Positions 1 to 7,865 are shown, counted from the stretch's first letter. The stretch: 27,278 nt of DNA from an uncultured Eubacteriales bacterium (GCA_900319835.1 ONPY01000023.1:1-27278); one strand, 5' to 3'. The notes: generated from the sequence alone by a model not told the origin. Made by a program: numbers and translations.

Positions 1-264
1 CATGGCGTGGCAGGAGATCTCGGAGATGTTCTCATCGGCAAAGGGAACCTTGTTGCGGCCGTAGCCGGTGCCGATCAGGTACTCCAGCTCCTTGCTGCTC
101 TTCAGACCGACCTTGGCCAGAACTTCGTCCATGGCCGCAATGGCGCTCTGCTCGGAATTGATCTTGCTGCGAATGGTGGTGTCGGCAACCATCTTGCCGT
201 TCTCGTCCAGAATGACTGCCTTGGTGTAGGTGGATCCTACGTCACAACCGCCGAAGTATTTCAT
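1..264 (-). CDS. 2-hydroxyacyl-CoA dehydratase activator ATPase (HgdC/FldI type), N-terminal part
   Basis: This is the first 88 codons of a BadF/BadG/BcrA/BcrD-family ATPase; the rest lies beyond the window edge. Proteins of this family are homodimeric [4Fe-4S] enzymes that use ATP hydrolysis to push one low-potential electron into a 2-hydroxyacyl-CoA dehydratase. The sequence shows the ASKHA phosphate-binding start (CDVGSTYTKAVILDENG), the TGYGRNKVPFAD stretch and ISEISCHAM, all typical of HgdC. The cysteines that bridge the dimer's cluster are outside the window. The ATG at 264 has GGAGG nine bases upstream. It is the last visible gene of the dehydratase operon, 25 nt after the small membrane protein. 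The family call is firm; which dehydratase substrate it serves is not visible. Confidence 0.93.
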   Translation of the reverse strand, partial: MKYFGGCDVGSTYTKAVILDENGKMVADTTIRSKINSEQSAIAAMDEVLAKVGLKSSKELEYLIGTGYGRNKVPFADENISEISCHAM

Positions 265-289
265 TTACAATAGCCTCCGTAACTCTTTC

Positions 290-508
290 TCAGGAATTAT
301 AATCGTACTTGGGGAACTCGTCGATTTTGTAGGGGGTCTTCAGGGTATCCTTGCGGTCCATGTCGTCATAGTGCTTCTTCAGGAAGGGCTCCACCACGTT
401 GAACAGAAGCTTGCCGTCGAGGTCGAACCAGAACACCGCGAACAGAGCCGCGTTGGCAAGGAACGCAATCACGAAAACTTTCAGCAGCGCTTTGCAAATC
501 TTGTTCAT
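290..508 (-). CDS. Small single-pass membrane protein of unknown function in the dehydratase operon
   Basis: This is a 72-residue protein with no family I recognise. Residues about 8-28 (LLKVFVIAFLANAALFAVFWF) form one hydrophobic segment preceded by lysines, so it is probably a membrane anchor with a charged 40-residue tail (KKHYDDMDRKDTLKTPYK). It looks translated: the ATG at 508 has AGGAG eight or nine bases upstream, it starts 14 nt after the alpha subunit stop, and it ends 25 nt before the activator start. Its position between the dehydratase and its activator suggests a role in that system, for example membrane tethering or assembly, but this is inference from location only. Confidence 0.75.
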   Translation of the reverse strand: MNKICKALLKVFVIAFLANAALFAVFWFDLDGKLLFNVVEPFLKKHYDDMDRKDTLKTPYKIDEFPKYDYNS

Positions 509-522
509 ATCGTTTTCTCCTC

Positions 523-2139
523 TTACCAGGTCATGGAGTCGTCAAAGTCAAGCAGAGACGGATCCAGCGGCTCTTCGTGCATGACGGTGCTCATGTAGTC
601 GTTGATCAGGCGGCGGATCTCAGCACGGGAGACAGTGCGGCTGTCGGGCAGGGCGTGGGGAATCCAGAAAGCCTTGATGTCTCTCTTGCGGAACTCGTCC
701 TCAAACAGGCCGTGCAGACCCTGCACGCCCTTGCACTGGAGCTGGTCATACATGGCGACCATGTCGCAGTTGAAGCGCTTCATGTAATCCCACAACTCGA
801 ACATGTGGTGCATGCCGCCGACGGCCATGCGGCGCATGGGGGCCCACATATGGTACTGGGCCATATCCTCGAGGCAGTTCTCGTAGGAGTCGGTGCGGAT
901 GGTCATATCGAACATCAGGGAGTCCATGTTGATGATGACGTTCAGGCCCCAGCAGTTGTAGGCCCAGGTGCACCAGTTGGAGTAGTACAGCGGAGCGCAG
1001 GACCAGGCGATCACGCGGTGGCGGGTCTGGGGGAAGGTGTTGATCTTCTTGGCAACGCACTTCTCGAGGATCTTGCGGACCTTCTTGTCGGTGACATGCC
1101 AGATCTCCCAGTCGCCGTACTGGGTCTGGTAGATGCGGTACAGAGCCTGGGCGACGCCGTTGATGGGGTAGGAGTCGGAGTGCGCGGCAACTTCCCACTT
1201 CTCCCACTCGAAGCGCTGCAGCTCGTTCTGGAGCTCCAGCTTGTGGACCAGCTTCTCCCAGCTGAAGGGGATGCCGTACTGATCCTCGACGAACTTCCAC
1301 AGCTCCTCGATCTCACGCATGACGTACTTCTTGACCAGCGGGTCGTCGAAGAGCATGGGCATGGGCAGGGAGAACAGGGGCTTGTCGAAGAACCAGTCCT
1401 GCAGGGTGGAGGTGGAGACGGAAGCGTCGCAGGCCTCGTTGCAGGTGACGACGGCGGGGGCGTAGTCGGGCACGTCGTCCAGGACGAAAATGCCGGACTC
1501 GGCCTGGCACATGGGGCAGGGGTCGCCGGGCAGGCCGATGGACTGAACCGCGTCGATGTAGTTGAGAACGGTGTGGGAGTTGACGTGGCAGGTGACGAAG
1601 TAGGGGATCATCTCGAGAGGCACATTGGTGATCTCGCCGTCCCACGGATAGAACACGCCGCCCCAGACGGTCTCGTTGTGGGCGATGGTGTGCTTGTACA
1701 GGTCGTTCTGCTTGCCGCCGTGCAGACGGGTATCGGCGGCGAACATGCGCTGGAACTGGCGGATGGTGGTGGAAACCATGGCGCGGTAGTGCCAGGCGGA
1801 GCCTCTCAGAGCCTCGCCGCGCATACCCTCAAGGCCGCGGTCGAACCAGTGCAGCACGGGCAGGTAGGTCTGGCCCACCCAGCGGTAGCGCCAGACGCCC
1901 TTGGCGAAGTTGACGAGACCGCCCATCACCATGACGTCCTTGACCATGAAGATGTAGTTGTACAGCCAGATCATGTAGAAGTAGTACATGGTGTCCTTGA
2001 CACCGCGCCACTCTCTGTGCTTGTACAGATGGGTCTTGTCCTCGTGGAGCTCGCCCAGACGGCGGCCGCCCTCCTCGGCGGAGTGAGGCTTGCCGTACCA
2101 GAAATCTCTCAGTGCTTTGCTCATTTTTTTCTTAGCCAT
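523..2139 (-). CDS. 2-hydroxyacyl-CoA dehydratase, alpha-type subunit (long form)
   Basis: This is a 538-residue subunit of the 2-hydroxyacyl-CoA dehydratase/benzoyl-CoA reductase family (HgdA/FldB/HadB side). These enzymes remove water from (R)-2-hydroxyacyl-CoA by a ketyl-radical mechanism after activation by the ATPase encoded downstream. Cysteines suited to cluster binding are seen in DPCPMC (C208, C211), TCNEACDAS (C233, C237) and the SCAPLYYSNWC region (C381, C390); which ones bind the cluster cannot be decided by eye. The start is the ATG at 2139, immediately after the beta subunit stop, with a GGAGG site inside the end of that gene; an upstream start at 2172 would overlap it for no reason. 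The protein is longer than usual (about 400-480 residues in characterised members), with an Arg/Tyr/Trp-rich N-terminal third. Confidence 0.85.
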   Translation of the reverse strand: MAKKKMSKALRDFWYGKPHSAEEGGRRLGELHEDKTHLYKHREWRGVKDTMYYFYMIWLYNYIFMVKDVMVMGGLVNFAKGVWRYRWVGQTYLPVLHWFDRGLEGMRGEALRGSAWHYRAMVSTTIRQFQRMFAADTRLHGGKQNDLYKHTIAHNETVWGGVFYPWDGEITNVPLEMIPYFVTCHVNSHTVLNYIDAVQSIGLPGDPCPMCQAESGIFVLDDVPDYAPAVVTCNEACDASVSTSTLQDWFFDKPLFSLPMPMLFDDPLVKKYVMREIEELWKFVEDQYGIPFSWEKLVHKLELQNELQRFEWEKWEVAAHSDSYPINGVAQALYRIYQTQYGDWEIWHVTDKKVRKILEKCVAKKINTFPQTRHRVIAWSCAPLYYSNWCTWAYNCWGLNVIINMDSLMFDMTIRTDSYENCLEDMAQYHMWAPMRRMAVGGMHHMFELWDYMKRFNCDMVAMYDQLQCKGVQGLHGLFEDEFRKRDIKAFWIPHALPDSRTVSRAEIRRLINDYMSTVMHEEPLDPSLLDFDDSMTW

Positions 2140-2140
2140 C

Positions 2141-3352
2141 TTATTTGCCCTCCTGGATCTTCTTGATCTCAACGCTCTCTACGAAGGCCTGGAAACGGGT
2201 ACGCAGCTGGCCGGAGGCGGTGTTGATGTACTCCTTCTCGATGGAGCAGACGGGCAGGCCGAAGTCGCGCTTGAGGATGACAGTGTCGATGACGCGCTCG
2301 TAGCTCCAGTACTCGCAGAACTTGTTGGAGGCGATGATGACGCCGTCGGCATGGTACTCCCTGGCCAGGTCCGCGATTCTCTTCTTTCTGGCGCGCATCT
2401 CGTCCTGGGGCATGAAGCGCGGGCAGTTGGAGGTGGACAGGTAGTGCTTGGCGATGGCGTAGACGGGATCCACGCCCTCGGGCAGGTCGATGATCTGCCT
2501 CGACTCCACCGCGCCGTAGCAGTAACGGTCGCAGACGACGCGGGCACCGCAGCCTTCGATCAGCTTGGTGAAATCGGGGTCGTCGTTCTCGGAGCCGGCC
2601 AGGACCACCTTGCAGCGGAACTCCTTCTTCAGATCGGGCTCGCGGGTCTTCATCTCCTCGGCGGTCTCGCGCAGATAGGGCAGGATCAGGTACTTGGGAC
2701 ATACCAGGCTGACCAGCTGGATCACATGGAACTCATAGCCGGTGATGGTGGGATTGTCCAGCTTGCGGTAGTCGCCGATCTCGTTGATGAGACGGGAGAC
2801 CTCGTTCTGCTGCTCGACGGCCTTGCGGATAGCCTCGTCGGAGATGTCGATGCCGAAGTGGTCGTGCAGGGGCTGCAGCACATGGGCGCGCAGCTGGGTG
2901 GTGTAGTGCTCGTAGGAAATCTCGTTGTTCTTGAAGGGGACATCGGAGAATTCGCAGAAGAAGTCGTCGTTCTGGATGATATGCATATCATCGACAGAGT
3001 CGAGGTGCTTCTGCTGCAGGTGCTCCTGGAAGCGGCAGGTGGCGGTGCAGGTCTCGGTGGCCATCTGGGCGTCGAGGAAGTTGTAGCCGCCCTCCAGTGC
3101 GCGCTCCATCAGGCTTCTGGCGTAATGGCAGACGCGGGCGGACATGTAGTAGGTCGCGATGTCGGGGGATGTGCAGCGCGGCGCTCTCAGTCTGACAGAG
3201 AAGCAGCCGGGCAGGTCGAGAAGTACTTCAGGCATGAAATAACAGGTGTAGCCCACCGCGCGCAGGCCGTCCTTCTTGGCCTGCTGGACCAGCTCGTTAT
3301 TGGCTTCCTGAAGCAGATTCTCAAAGTAGATCAGATGCTTGAGATCTTTCAC
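2141..3352 (-). CDS. 2-hydroxyacyl-CoA dehydratase, beta-type subunit
   Basis: This is a 403-residue HgdB/FldC-like subunit, first gene of the operon. It carries features of COG1775 proteins: VGYTCYFMPEVLLDLPGCF near the N terminus, ETCTATCRF at about 100-110, DGVIIASNKFCEYWSYE at about 340, and a C-terminal SGQLRTRFQAFVE typical of the family. I chose the GTG at 3352 because GGAGGG lies seven bases upstream; the TTG at 3367 would put that site inside the gene. The stop is directly followed by the alpha subunit ATG, so the two are probably translationally coupled. The fatty- or amino-acid-derived substrate (2-hydroxyglutaryl-, lactoyl-, phenyllactyl-CoA and others) is not identifiable; no CoA-transferase gene is in view. 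Confidence 0.88.
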   Translation of the reverse strand: MKDLKHLIYFENLLQEANNELVQQAKKDGLRAVGYTCYFMPEVLLDLPGCFSVRLRAPRCTSPDIATYYMSARVCHYARSLMERALEGGYNFLDAQMATETCTATCRFQEHLQQKHLDSVDDMHIIQNDDFFCEFSDVPFKNNEISYEHYTTQLRAHVLQPLHDHFGIDISDEAIRKAVEQQNEVSRLINEIGDYRKLDNPTITGYEFHVIQLVSLVCPKYLILPYLRETAEEMKTREPDLKKEFRCKVVLAGSENDDPDFTKLIEGCGARVVCDRYCYGAVESRQIIDLPEGVDPVYAIAKHYLSTSNCPRFMPQDEMRARKKRIADLAREYHADGVIIASNKFCEYWSYERVIDTVILKRDFGLPVCSIEKEYINTASGQLRTRFQAFVESVEIKKIQEGK

Positions 3353-3427
3353 AAGAATACCCTCCAAAAAAAGTTTCCGCTGATTTTAGGGCGTGAACAG
3401 GCAAAGCACGCCCATACTCGTATGGAT

Positions 3428-3456
3428 ATTTTAACAAAGCGTTAACGAATTGTCAA
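3428..3456 (-). promoter_or_regulatory. Sigma-A-type promoter of the dehydratase operon
   Basis: On the minus strand a perfect -35 (TTGACA, plus positions 3451-3456) is followed after 17 bases by TAAAAT (3428-3433). This would start transcription about 65 bases before the beta subunit GTG. An inverted repeat TTAAC-N5-GTTAA (3431-3445) overlaps the -10 and spacer, so it could be an operator; the bound factor is unknown. Confidence 0.75.
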
Positions 3457-3558
3457 TTCTCATTTTGTTGAAATTGTGAGAAGCTTTGGGTTGTTTTAGA
3501 ATTTTCCTGTACATTTTGGCTGATTTTGTCTAAACAATCCGCATGGTTCAATCAAAGG

Positions 3559-3589
3559 AAAAGGAGGGAGCCGGCGGCTCCCTCCTTTT
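3559..3589 (-). terminator. Rho-independent terminator after alaX
   Basis: A 14-bp perfect stem (AAAAGGAGGGAGCC / GGCTCCCTCCTTTT) with a three-base loop begins two bases after the alaX stop. In the minus direction it ends in TTTT then CCTTT. It separates the serC-serA-alaX unit from the dehydratase operon. Confidence 0.85.
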
Positions 3590-3590
3590 C

Positions 3591-4751
3591 TCATTCGAGA
3601 TGCAGTTCGGCCAGGCCCTTTTCGATCTCGGCGCGGGAGAAGGAGGCGCGGCCCATGATCATCTCGGGTCTGCCGCCGCCCCGGCCGCCGATGGCGGCGT
3701 TGACGGCCCGGCCCGCCTTTCTCAGATCCACATGCCGGCTGCCGACAACATAGCGCCAGCCGCTCTCGTCGTCCCCGCAGAAGACCGCGGCGATGCCCCC
3801 GGCCTTTTCCATCAGGAGATTGACCAGTTCCCGCTGGGCCACCTCGTCGAGCAGGCTGTCAAAGAGCACCAGGTTTCCCGCCGTCTTGCTCTCCGCCGCG
3901 GCCAGGCGCGCCACCAGGGCCATGGAAAGGGCGTCGCAGCGCGCCTTCTGCTCCTGCTGTTCCCGCAGCAGACGCTGCACCGCCGGGGCCACCTCCGCCC
4001 TTTTTGCGCTGAGGGCCTGGGAAATCTGGGTCACGCTCTCCTGCTGGGCGCGTACCTGTTCCAGCGCGTCCATGCCGCAGACCAGCGTGACGCGCACGCC
4101 GCCCCGGTGCCGCTGGCTGTCCAGCAGTTTGATCAGACCGATCTCCCCGGTCTGCGACACATGGGGCGCGCAGCAGGCGCAGCGGTCGATCTGACCGATC
4201 TGGACGATGCGCACATTCTCTGTCAGCTCCAGCTTGCTGCGGTAGCTCATGTCGGCCAGCGTCTCCGGCTCGGGAAACCAGGCGCGCACCGGCAGATTTT
4301 CCCGCACGACGGCGTTTGCCATGGTCTCGATCTCCATCAGCGCGTCCCACTCCAGCTCGCCGGAAAAGTCGATGGTCATGCAGTCTGCGCCCATGTGAAA
4401 GCCCACATTGTCGTAGCCGTATTCCCGGTGGACCAGGCCTGAGACGATGTGCTCCCCGGAGTGGTTCTGCATCCGCCGCCAGCGCTGCTCAAAGTCCAGC
4501 TCGCCCCGGACGCGCTCGCCCACGGGCAGGGGGCCGTCGGTGAAGTGGAGGATGTGCCCGCCCTTTTCGTGTACGTCCAGCACCCGGACCGTGCCCAGCA
4601 CACCCGTGTCGGCGGGCTGCCCGCCACCCTCCGGGAAGAAGGCCGTGCGGTCCAGTTCCACGGCAAAGCCGGTTTTCGTCTCCTCGCAGGCCAGCACCAC
4701 GGCCTCAAAGTCGGCCAGGTGACTGTCCAGATAATAGAGCTTCTCAGTCAT
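3591..4751 (-). CDS. alaX: Alanyl-tRNA editing protein (AlaX, long form with DHHA1 domain)
   Basis: This is a 386-residue freestanding relative of the alanyl-tRNA synthetase editing domain, which hydrolyses Ser- or Gly-tRNA(Ala). The N-terminal part contains FFPEGGGQPADTG and the zinc/catalytic HxxxH motif in NHSGEHIVSG; the second zinc motif is in CACCAPHVSQTG (Cys and His four apart). After a helical linker comes a DHHA1-like tail with GGRGGGRPEMIMG. The length and domain order fit the long AlaX class. ATG at 4751 has AGGAG at good spacing. It lies 162 nt downstream of serA in the same direction, which makes sense because serine is the amino acid most often misattached to tRNA(Ala). No aminoacylation domain is present, so it is not a truncated synthetase. 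Confidence 0.92.
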   Translation of the reverse strand: MTEKLYYLDSHLADFEAVVLACEETKTGFAVELDRTAFFPEGGGQPADTGVLGTVRVLDVHEKGGHILHFTDGPLPVGERVRGELDFEQRWRRMQNHSGEHIVSGLVHREYGYDNVGFHMGADCMTIDFSGELEWDALMEIETMANAVVRENLPVRAWFPEPETLADMSYRSKLELTENVRIVQIGQIDRCACCAPHVSQTGEIGLIKLLDSQRHRGGVRVTLVCGMDALEQVRAQQESVTQISQALSAKRAEVAPAVQRLLREQQEQKARCDALSMALVARLAAAESKTAGNLVLFDSLLDEVAQRELVNLLMEKAGGIAAVFCGDDESGWRYVVGSRHVDLRKAGRAVNAAIGGRGGGRPEMIMGRASFSRAEIEKGLAELHLE

Positions 4752-4785
4752 GTTGATACTCCTTTAAGTGTACACAGAAGATAAA

Positions 4786-4860
4786 TTGCCGCAAAAAGCG
4801 AACGGATTGCCACGCCAGTGTGCGCACTGGCTCGCAATGACGTGATGCTCTTTGCGGCAA
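4786..4860. repeat. Palindromic interspersed repeat (REP-like) in the serA-alaX gap
   Basis: The gap holds a nested palindrome. The outer arms are TTGCCGCAAA (4786-4795) and TTTGCGGCAA (4851-4860), a perfect 10-bp pair. The inner arms are ATTGC (4806-4810) and GCAAT (4834-4838), then CCAGTG (4815-4820) and CACTGG (4825-4830) with a four-base TGCG loop. The inner part resembles an intergenic element widely repeated in gut Clostridia (GGATTGCCACG...CTCGCAATGAC); I recognise it from memory and cannot count copies here. It would form a long hairpin in the serA-alaX transcript. Confidence 0.7.
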
Positions 4861-4913
4861 GCAATGCCGGGCCGCTGGCGCGGTAACGCTCTGCGGGTGC
4901 ATTCCGTGTTTCT

Positions 4914-6080
4914 TTAATACAGCACGCGCACGCGCAGTACATCGCTCATGGCGCGGATGGCGGTGGCGGTGTCCTCGCCGATCTTCTCGCCCAGGTCCAC
5001 AATGGTATAGGCGTAGGCGCCGCGGGGCTTGTTGATCATGTGCTCGACATTGATGTTCTTCTCGCTGATGAAGTCCAGGATCCTGGTGATCATCCGGGGG
5101 ACGTTGCGGTGCAGCACGCACAGTCTGCACACGCCCATGCGGGAGAGTGTGGCGTCCGGCAGGTTCACGGAGTTTTTGATGTTGCCGTTGAGCAGGTAGT
5201 CATAGAGCTCCCGGGCCGCCATCTCGGCACAGCGATCCTCACTCTCCGGGGTGCAGGCCCCCAGGTGGGGCATGGCGATGACGTTGGGGGCGCGGAGGAT
5301 GGTCTTGTTGGGGAAGTCCGTGACGTACTTTGCGACCTTGCCGCAGTCCAGCGCGCGGGTCATGGCCTCGTCGTCCACCACCTCGGCCCGGGATTCGTTG
5401 ACGATGCGCACCCCGCGCTTCATCTTGGCGAAGGCCTCGTCACCCAGCATGTGGTGGGTCTCCTCGGTGTAGGGGACGTTCACGCTGATATAGTCGGCGT
5501 GTTCATAGATGGTGTCCACATCCTCCGCCCTGCGCACCTCGCGGGAGAGGCGCCAGGCCGCGTCCACGGACATGAAGGGGTCATAGCCGTAGACCTCCAT
5601 GCCGAGCTCCAGGGCGATGTTTGCGACCAGCGAGCCCACCGCGCCCAGGCCCAGCACGCCCAGGGTTTTGCCCAGCAGCTCGGGCCCGGCGAAGGAGGAC
5701 TTGCCCTTTTCCACCAGGGTGGGGATGTCGTCCCCCCGGTCTGCGATGGAGCGCACCCAGTCGATGGAGCCGATCATGTCTCGGGAGGCCATGACCAGCG
5801 CCGCGATCTCCTGCTCCTTGACAGCCTCGGCGTTGGCGCCGGGGCTGTTGAAGACCACGATGCCCTTTTCGGCGCAGTCCTCGATGGGGATGTTGTTAAA
5901 GCCCGCGCCGGCCCGCGCGATGGCCAGCAGCTCGGGGTTGAATTCCTTGCCGTGCAGATCGGCGCTGCGGATCAGCAGGCCGTCTGGCGCCTCCACATCC
6001 GGGCCCACCTGGCAGCCCCGCTTTTCCAGGGCGCCGGTGCCGTGCTCGGAGATGGTGTTCATGGTTTTGATCTTAAACAT
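4914..6080 (-). CDS. serA: D-3-phosphoglycerate dehydrogenase
   Basis: This 388-residue enzyme oxidises 3-phosphoglycerate to 3-phosphohydroxypyruvate, the first step of serine synthesis. A 2-hydroxyacid dehydrogenase fold is seen: a Rossmann loop in LGLGAVGSLVANIALELGME, the substrate arginine in NESRAEVVDDEAM, and the catalytic histidine in MPHLGACTPESED. The last 70 residues are an ACT domain (VPRMITRILDFISEKNINVEH). The length fits the short clostridial SerA without the intervening domain. I chose ATG 6080 (MFKIKTMN) over TTG 6092 because GAGG is six bases upstream; it then overlaps the serC stop by 8 nt (ATGTTTAA). The pairing with serC supports a serine role. SerA enzymes can also reduce 2-oxoglutarate to 2-hydroxyglutarate, which may matter given the neighbours. 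Confidence 0.94.
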   Translation of the reverse strand: MFKIKTMNTISEHGTGALEKRGCQVGPDVEAPDGLLIRSADLHGKEFNPELLAIARAGAGFNNIPIEDCAEKGIVVFNSPGANAEAVKEQEIAALVMASRDMIGSIDWVRSIADRGDDIPTLVEKGKSSFAGPELLGKTLGVLGLGAVGSLVANIALELGMEVYGYDPFMSVDAAWRLSREVRRAEDVDTIYEHADYISVNVPYTEETHHMLGDEAFAKMKRGVRIVNESRAEVVDDEAMTRALDCGKVAKYVTDFPNKTILRAPNVIAMPHLGACTPESEDRCAEMAARELYDYLLNGNIKNSVNLPDATLSRMGVCRLCVLHRNVPRMITRILDFISEKNINVEHMINKPRGAYAYTIVDLGEKIGEDTATAIRAMSDVLRVRVLY

Positions 6081-7155
6081 GGCGTGCCTCAAACTCCTTC
6101 ATATACGCGACCAGCGCCCTGGCGCCCTCCACGGGCATGGCGTTGTACAGGGAGGCGCGGATGCCCCCCGTCAGCTTGTGGCCCTTGAGATTGACAAGAC
6201 CCTTCTCCGCCGCGCCCTTGACAAACTCGGCGTCCAGTTCCCTGTCGCCGGTGCGGAAGGTGACGTTCATCCAGCTTCTGGCCTCGGGCCTGGCGTGGGG
6301 CTTGAAGAGGCGGCTCTCGTCCAGGAAGGCGTAGACCATACCGGCCCTCTCTCGTTTGAGCTGCTCCATGGCGGCCACGCCGCCCTGGGCGATCACCCAG
6401 TCCAGTGTCAGCCCCAGCATGTAGATGCACCAGCAGGGCGGGGTGTTGAGCAGGGAGTTGGTCTCGATCATGGTCTTGTAGCTGAGGATCTTCGGCGTGA
6501 TGGGTTCTTCCCGGCCCGCGAGGCGCTTGTCCACGATGACCACCGTCAGTCCCGCCGGGGCCATGTTCTTCTGGGCGCCGGCGTAGATGAGGCCGAATCT
6601 GGACACGTCCACCCGCCGCGATAGGATGTCCGAGGACATGTCGCAGACCAGCGGCGCCCGGGTTTTGGGCACATAGTGCCACTCGGTGCCGAAGATGGTG
6701 TTGTTGGCACAGTAGTAGAAATACTTCGCGTCGGGGCTGAGCTTCAGCTCGTCCTGGGCAGGGATGCGGTTGTGGCCGGTGTCGGCGGTGTCGGCGGCGA
6801 TACGCACCGTGCCATACTTTTCCGCCTCCCGGGCGGCCTTGCCGGAGAAATTGCCCGTCACGGCGTAGTCCGCCGCGCCTCCCTCGATGAGGTTCATGGG
6901 GATGGCGGCAAACTGCGTGGTGGCGCCGCCCTGCAGCAGCAGGATCTCGTGGGTGTCCGGCACCTGCAGCAGGGTTTTCAGCTTCTCCTTGGCCCCGTCA
7001 AAGACCTCCTGAAACAGGGGACTTCGATGGCTGATCTCCATCACGGACATGCCGCTGCCCTTAAAATCCAGCATCTCGGCCGCCGCGGTTTTCAGCGCGC
7101 TCTCCGGCATGGTGGAGGGGCCCGCCGCAAAATTGTATACACGTCTGTCTGCCAT
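6073..7155 (-). CDS. serC: Phosphoserine aminotransferase
   Basis: This 360-residue class V, PLP-dependent enzyme transfers the amino group of glutamate to 3-phosphohydroxypyruvate, giving phosphoserine. It has the family start VYNFAAGPSTMPESAL, the ISHRSPLF substrate segment, and the PLP lysine (K196) in LIYAGAQKNMAPAGLT. The C terminus (LKGHKLTGGIRASLYNAMP) is typical and complete. ATG 7155 is preferred because AGGAG lies nine bases upstream; the ATG at 7164 abuts that site. It is the first gene of serC-serA, driven by the promoter just upstream. The third enzyme, SerB, is not in the window. Confidence 0.95.
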   Translation of the reverse strand: MADRRVYNFAAGPSTMPESALKTAAAEMLDFKGSGMSVMEISHRSPLFQEVFDGAKEKLKTLLQVPDTHEILLLQGGATTQFAAIPMNLIEGGAADYAVTGNFSGKAAREAEKYGTVRIAADTADTGHNRIPAQDELKLSPDAKYFYYCANNTIFGTEWHYVPKTRAPLVCDMSSDILSRRVDVSRFGLIYAGAQKNMAPAGLTVVIVDKRLAGREEPITPKILSYKTMIETNSLLNTPPCWCIYMLGLTLDWVIAQGGVAAMEQLKRERAGMVYAFLDESRLFKPHARPEARSWMNVTFRTGDRELDAEFVKGAAEKGLVNLKGHKLTGGIRASLYNAMPVEGARALVAYMKEFEARHV

Positions 7156-7178
7156 CGAAATCATCTCCTTTGTGACTT

Positions 7179-7207
7179 ATTTTACTATTCCCGACCGGGC
7201 GCGTCAA
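7179..7207 (-). promoter_or_regulatory. Sigma-A-type promoter of serC-serA
   Basis: Minus-strand TTGACG (plus positions 7202-7207) and TAAAAT (7179-7184) are separated by exactly 17 bases. Transcription would start about 15 bases before the serC ATG, leaving a very short leader with the AGGAG site and no room for a riboswitch or T-box. Confidence 0.75.
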
Positions 7208-7240
7208 TTATGGAACTTCCACCAATATCCGGCGAAAAGT

Positions 7241-7278
7241 CCCCGCCCTTTCCGAGGGTTTTGCCGGAAAGGGCGGGG
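7241..7278 (-). terminator. Rho-independent terminator after the alpha/beta hydrolase
   Basis: A perfect 14-bp stem (CCCCGCCCTTTCCG at 7241-7254 with CGGAAAGGGCGGGG at 7265-7278), loop of ten bases, lies five bases past the hydrolase stop. In the minus direction it is followed by ACTTTTC, a short T-run. Confidence 0.8.
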
Positions 7279-7283
7279 CTGTG

Positions 7284-7865
7284 TCAGTTTTCTGTTTCTT
7301 CCGCACGGCGGAGGAATGCCTCTGTCTGCTTCATCACAGTCAGAAGCGTCTCAAGATCCGCGCGCAGATCGCCGGTCTCCAGGGAGTGATTGGCTCCCGG
7401 GAACACCCGGCAGGAAATCCCCCGCTCCTGGCACAGGGCGGGCACCCGGCTCTCCGCGCCGCCGACCCAGGGGTCGGCGGCGCCGGTAAAGGCCAGGGCC
7501 TCACCCAGCGGGAAGGAGAAGAGCTCCTCCACCGGGGTATAGAGCACAAAGCGGATGCGCTCCTGAGCCGGGCACTTTGCGGCCAGGTCCGCCGCGACGG
7601 CCGTGCCGATGCTCTTGGCGACAAAGACGATCTCGTCATAGTGCTTCCACTTGACGGTTTCCATCTGCGCCGCCGCCTGCTCCGCCGCCAGGAGGAAGCA
7701 GGTCCGCAGCTTCTCCGGGTCCCCCTTGGGCTTTTGGGGAAAGCCGCCGTAGGAGAGGGTCAGCACCTCATAGCTGAGCTCCTCGGCCAGCTTCCTGCTG
7801 TAGTAGAGCAGAGGCTTGTCCGCCGTGTAGCCGATGCCGGGGAAGAATACCGCCAGCCGTTTCAC
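7284..7865 (-). CDS. Small alpha/beta-hydrolase-fold protein
   Basis: This 193-residue protein looks like a single-domain alpha/beta hydrolase of unknown substrate. The N-terminal strand and oxyanion region (LAVFFPGIGYTADKPLLYY) are followed by a nucleophile elbow FVAKSIGTA with Ser85, an acid in TGAADPWVGG (Asp131) and a histidine in GANHSLETG (His160), giving a plausible Ser-Asp-His triad. The elbow has Lys instead of the usual first Gly of GxSxG. There is no signal peptide, so it is cytoplasmic. It starts with GTG at 7865, with GAGG upstream, 10 nt after the cyclophilin stop, so the two are one operon. Confidence 0.75.
   Translation of the reverse strand: MKRLAVFFPGIGYTADKPLLYYSRKLAEELSYEVLTLSYGGFPQKPKGDPEKLRTCFLLAAEQAAAQMETVKWKHYDEIVFVAKSIGTAVAADLAAKCPAQERIRFVLYTPVEELFSFPLGEALAFTGAADPWVGGAESRVPALCQERGISCRVFPGANHSLETGDLRADLETLLTVMKQTEAFLRRAEETEN

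Noticed and set aside
2140..2172. Upstream start for the dehydratase alpha subunit
   Set aside because: It would overlap the beta subunit, while the ATG at 2139 has a well-placed GGAGG.
577..3445. Two long plus-strand frames opposite the dehydratase subunits
   Set aside because: They are antisense to clear dehydratase genes, biased in composition, and have no ribosome site or family match.
3431..3447. Catabolite (cre) site near the dehydratase promoter
   Set aside because: The best alignment to the cre consensus has three mismatches at key positions, so I kept only the inverted repeat.
3526..3753. Short plus-strand frame over the alaX terminator
   Set aside because: It crosses a terminator hairpin and the antisense of alaX, with no ribosome site.
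4752..4913. Possible small RNA or riboswitch between serA and alaX
   Set aside because: The structure is explained by a nested palindromic repeat; no known riboswitch core is visible.
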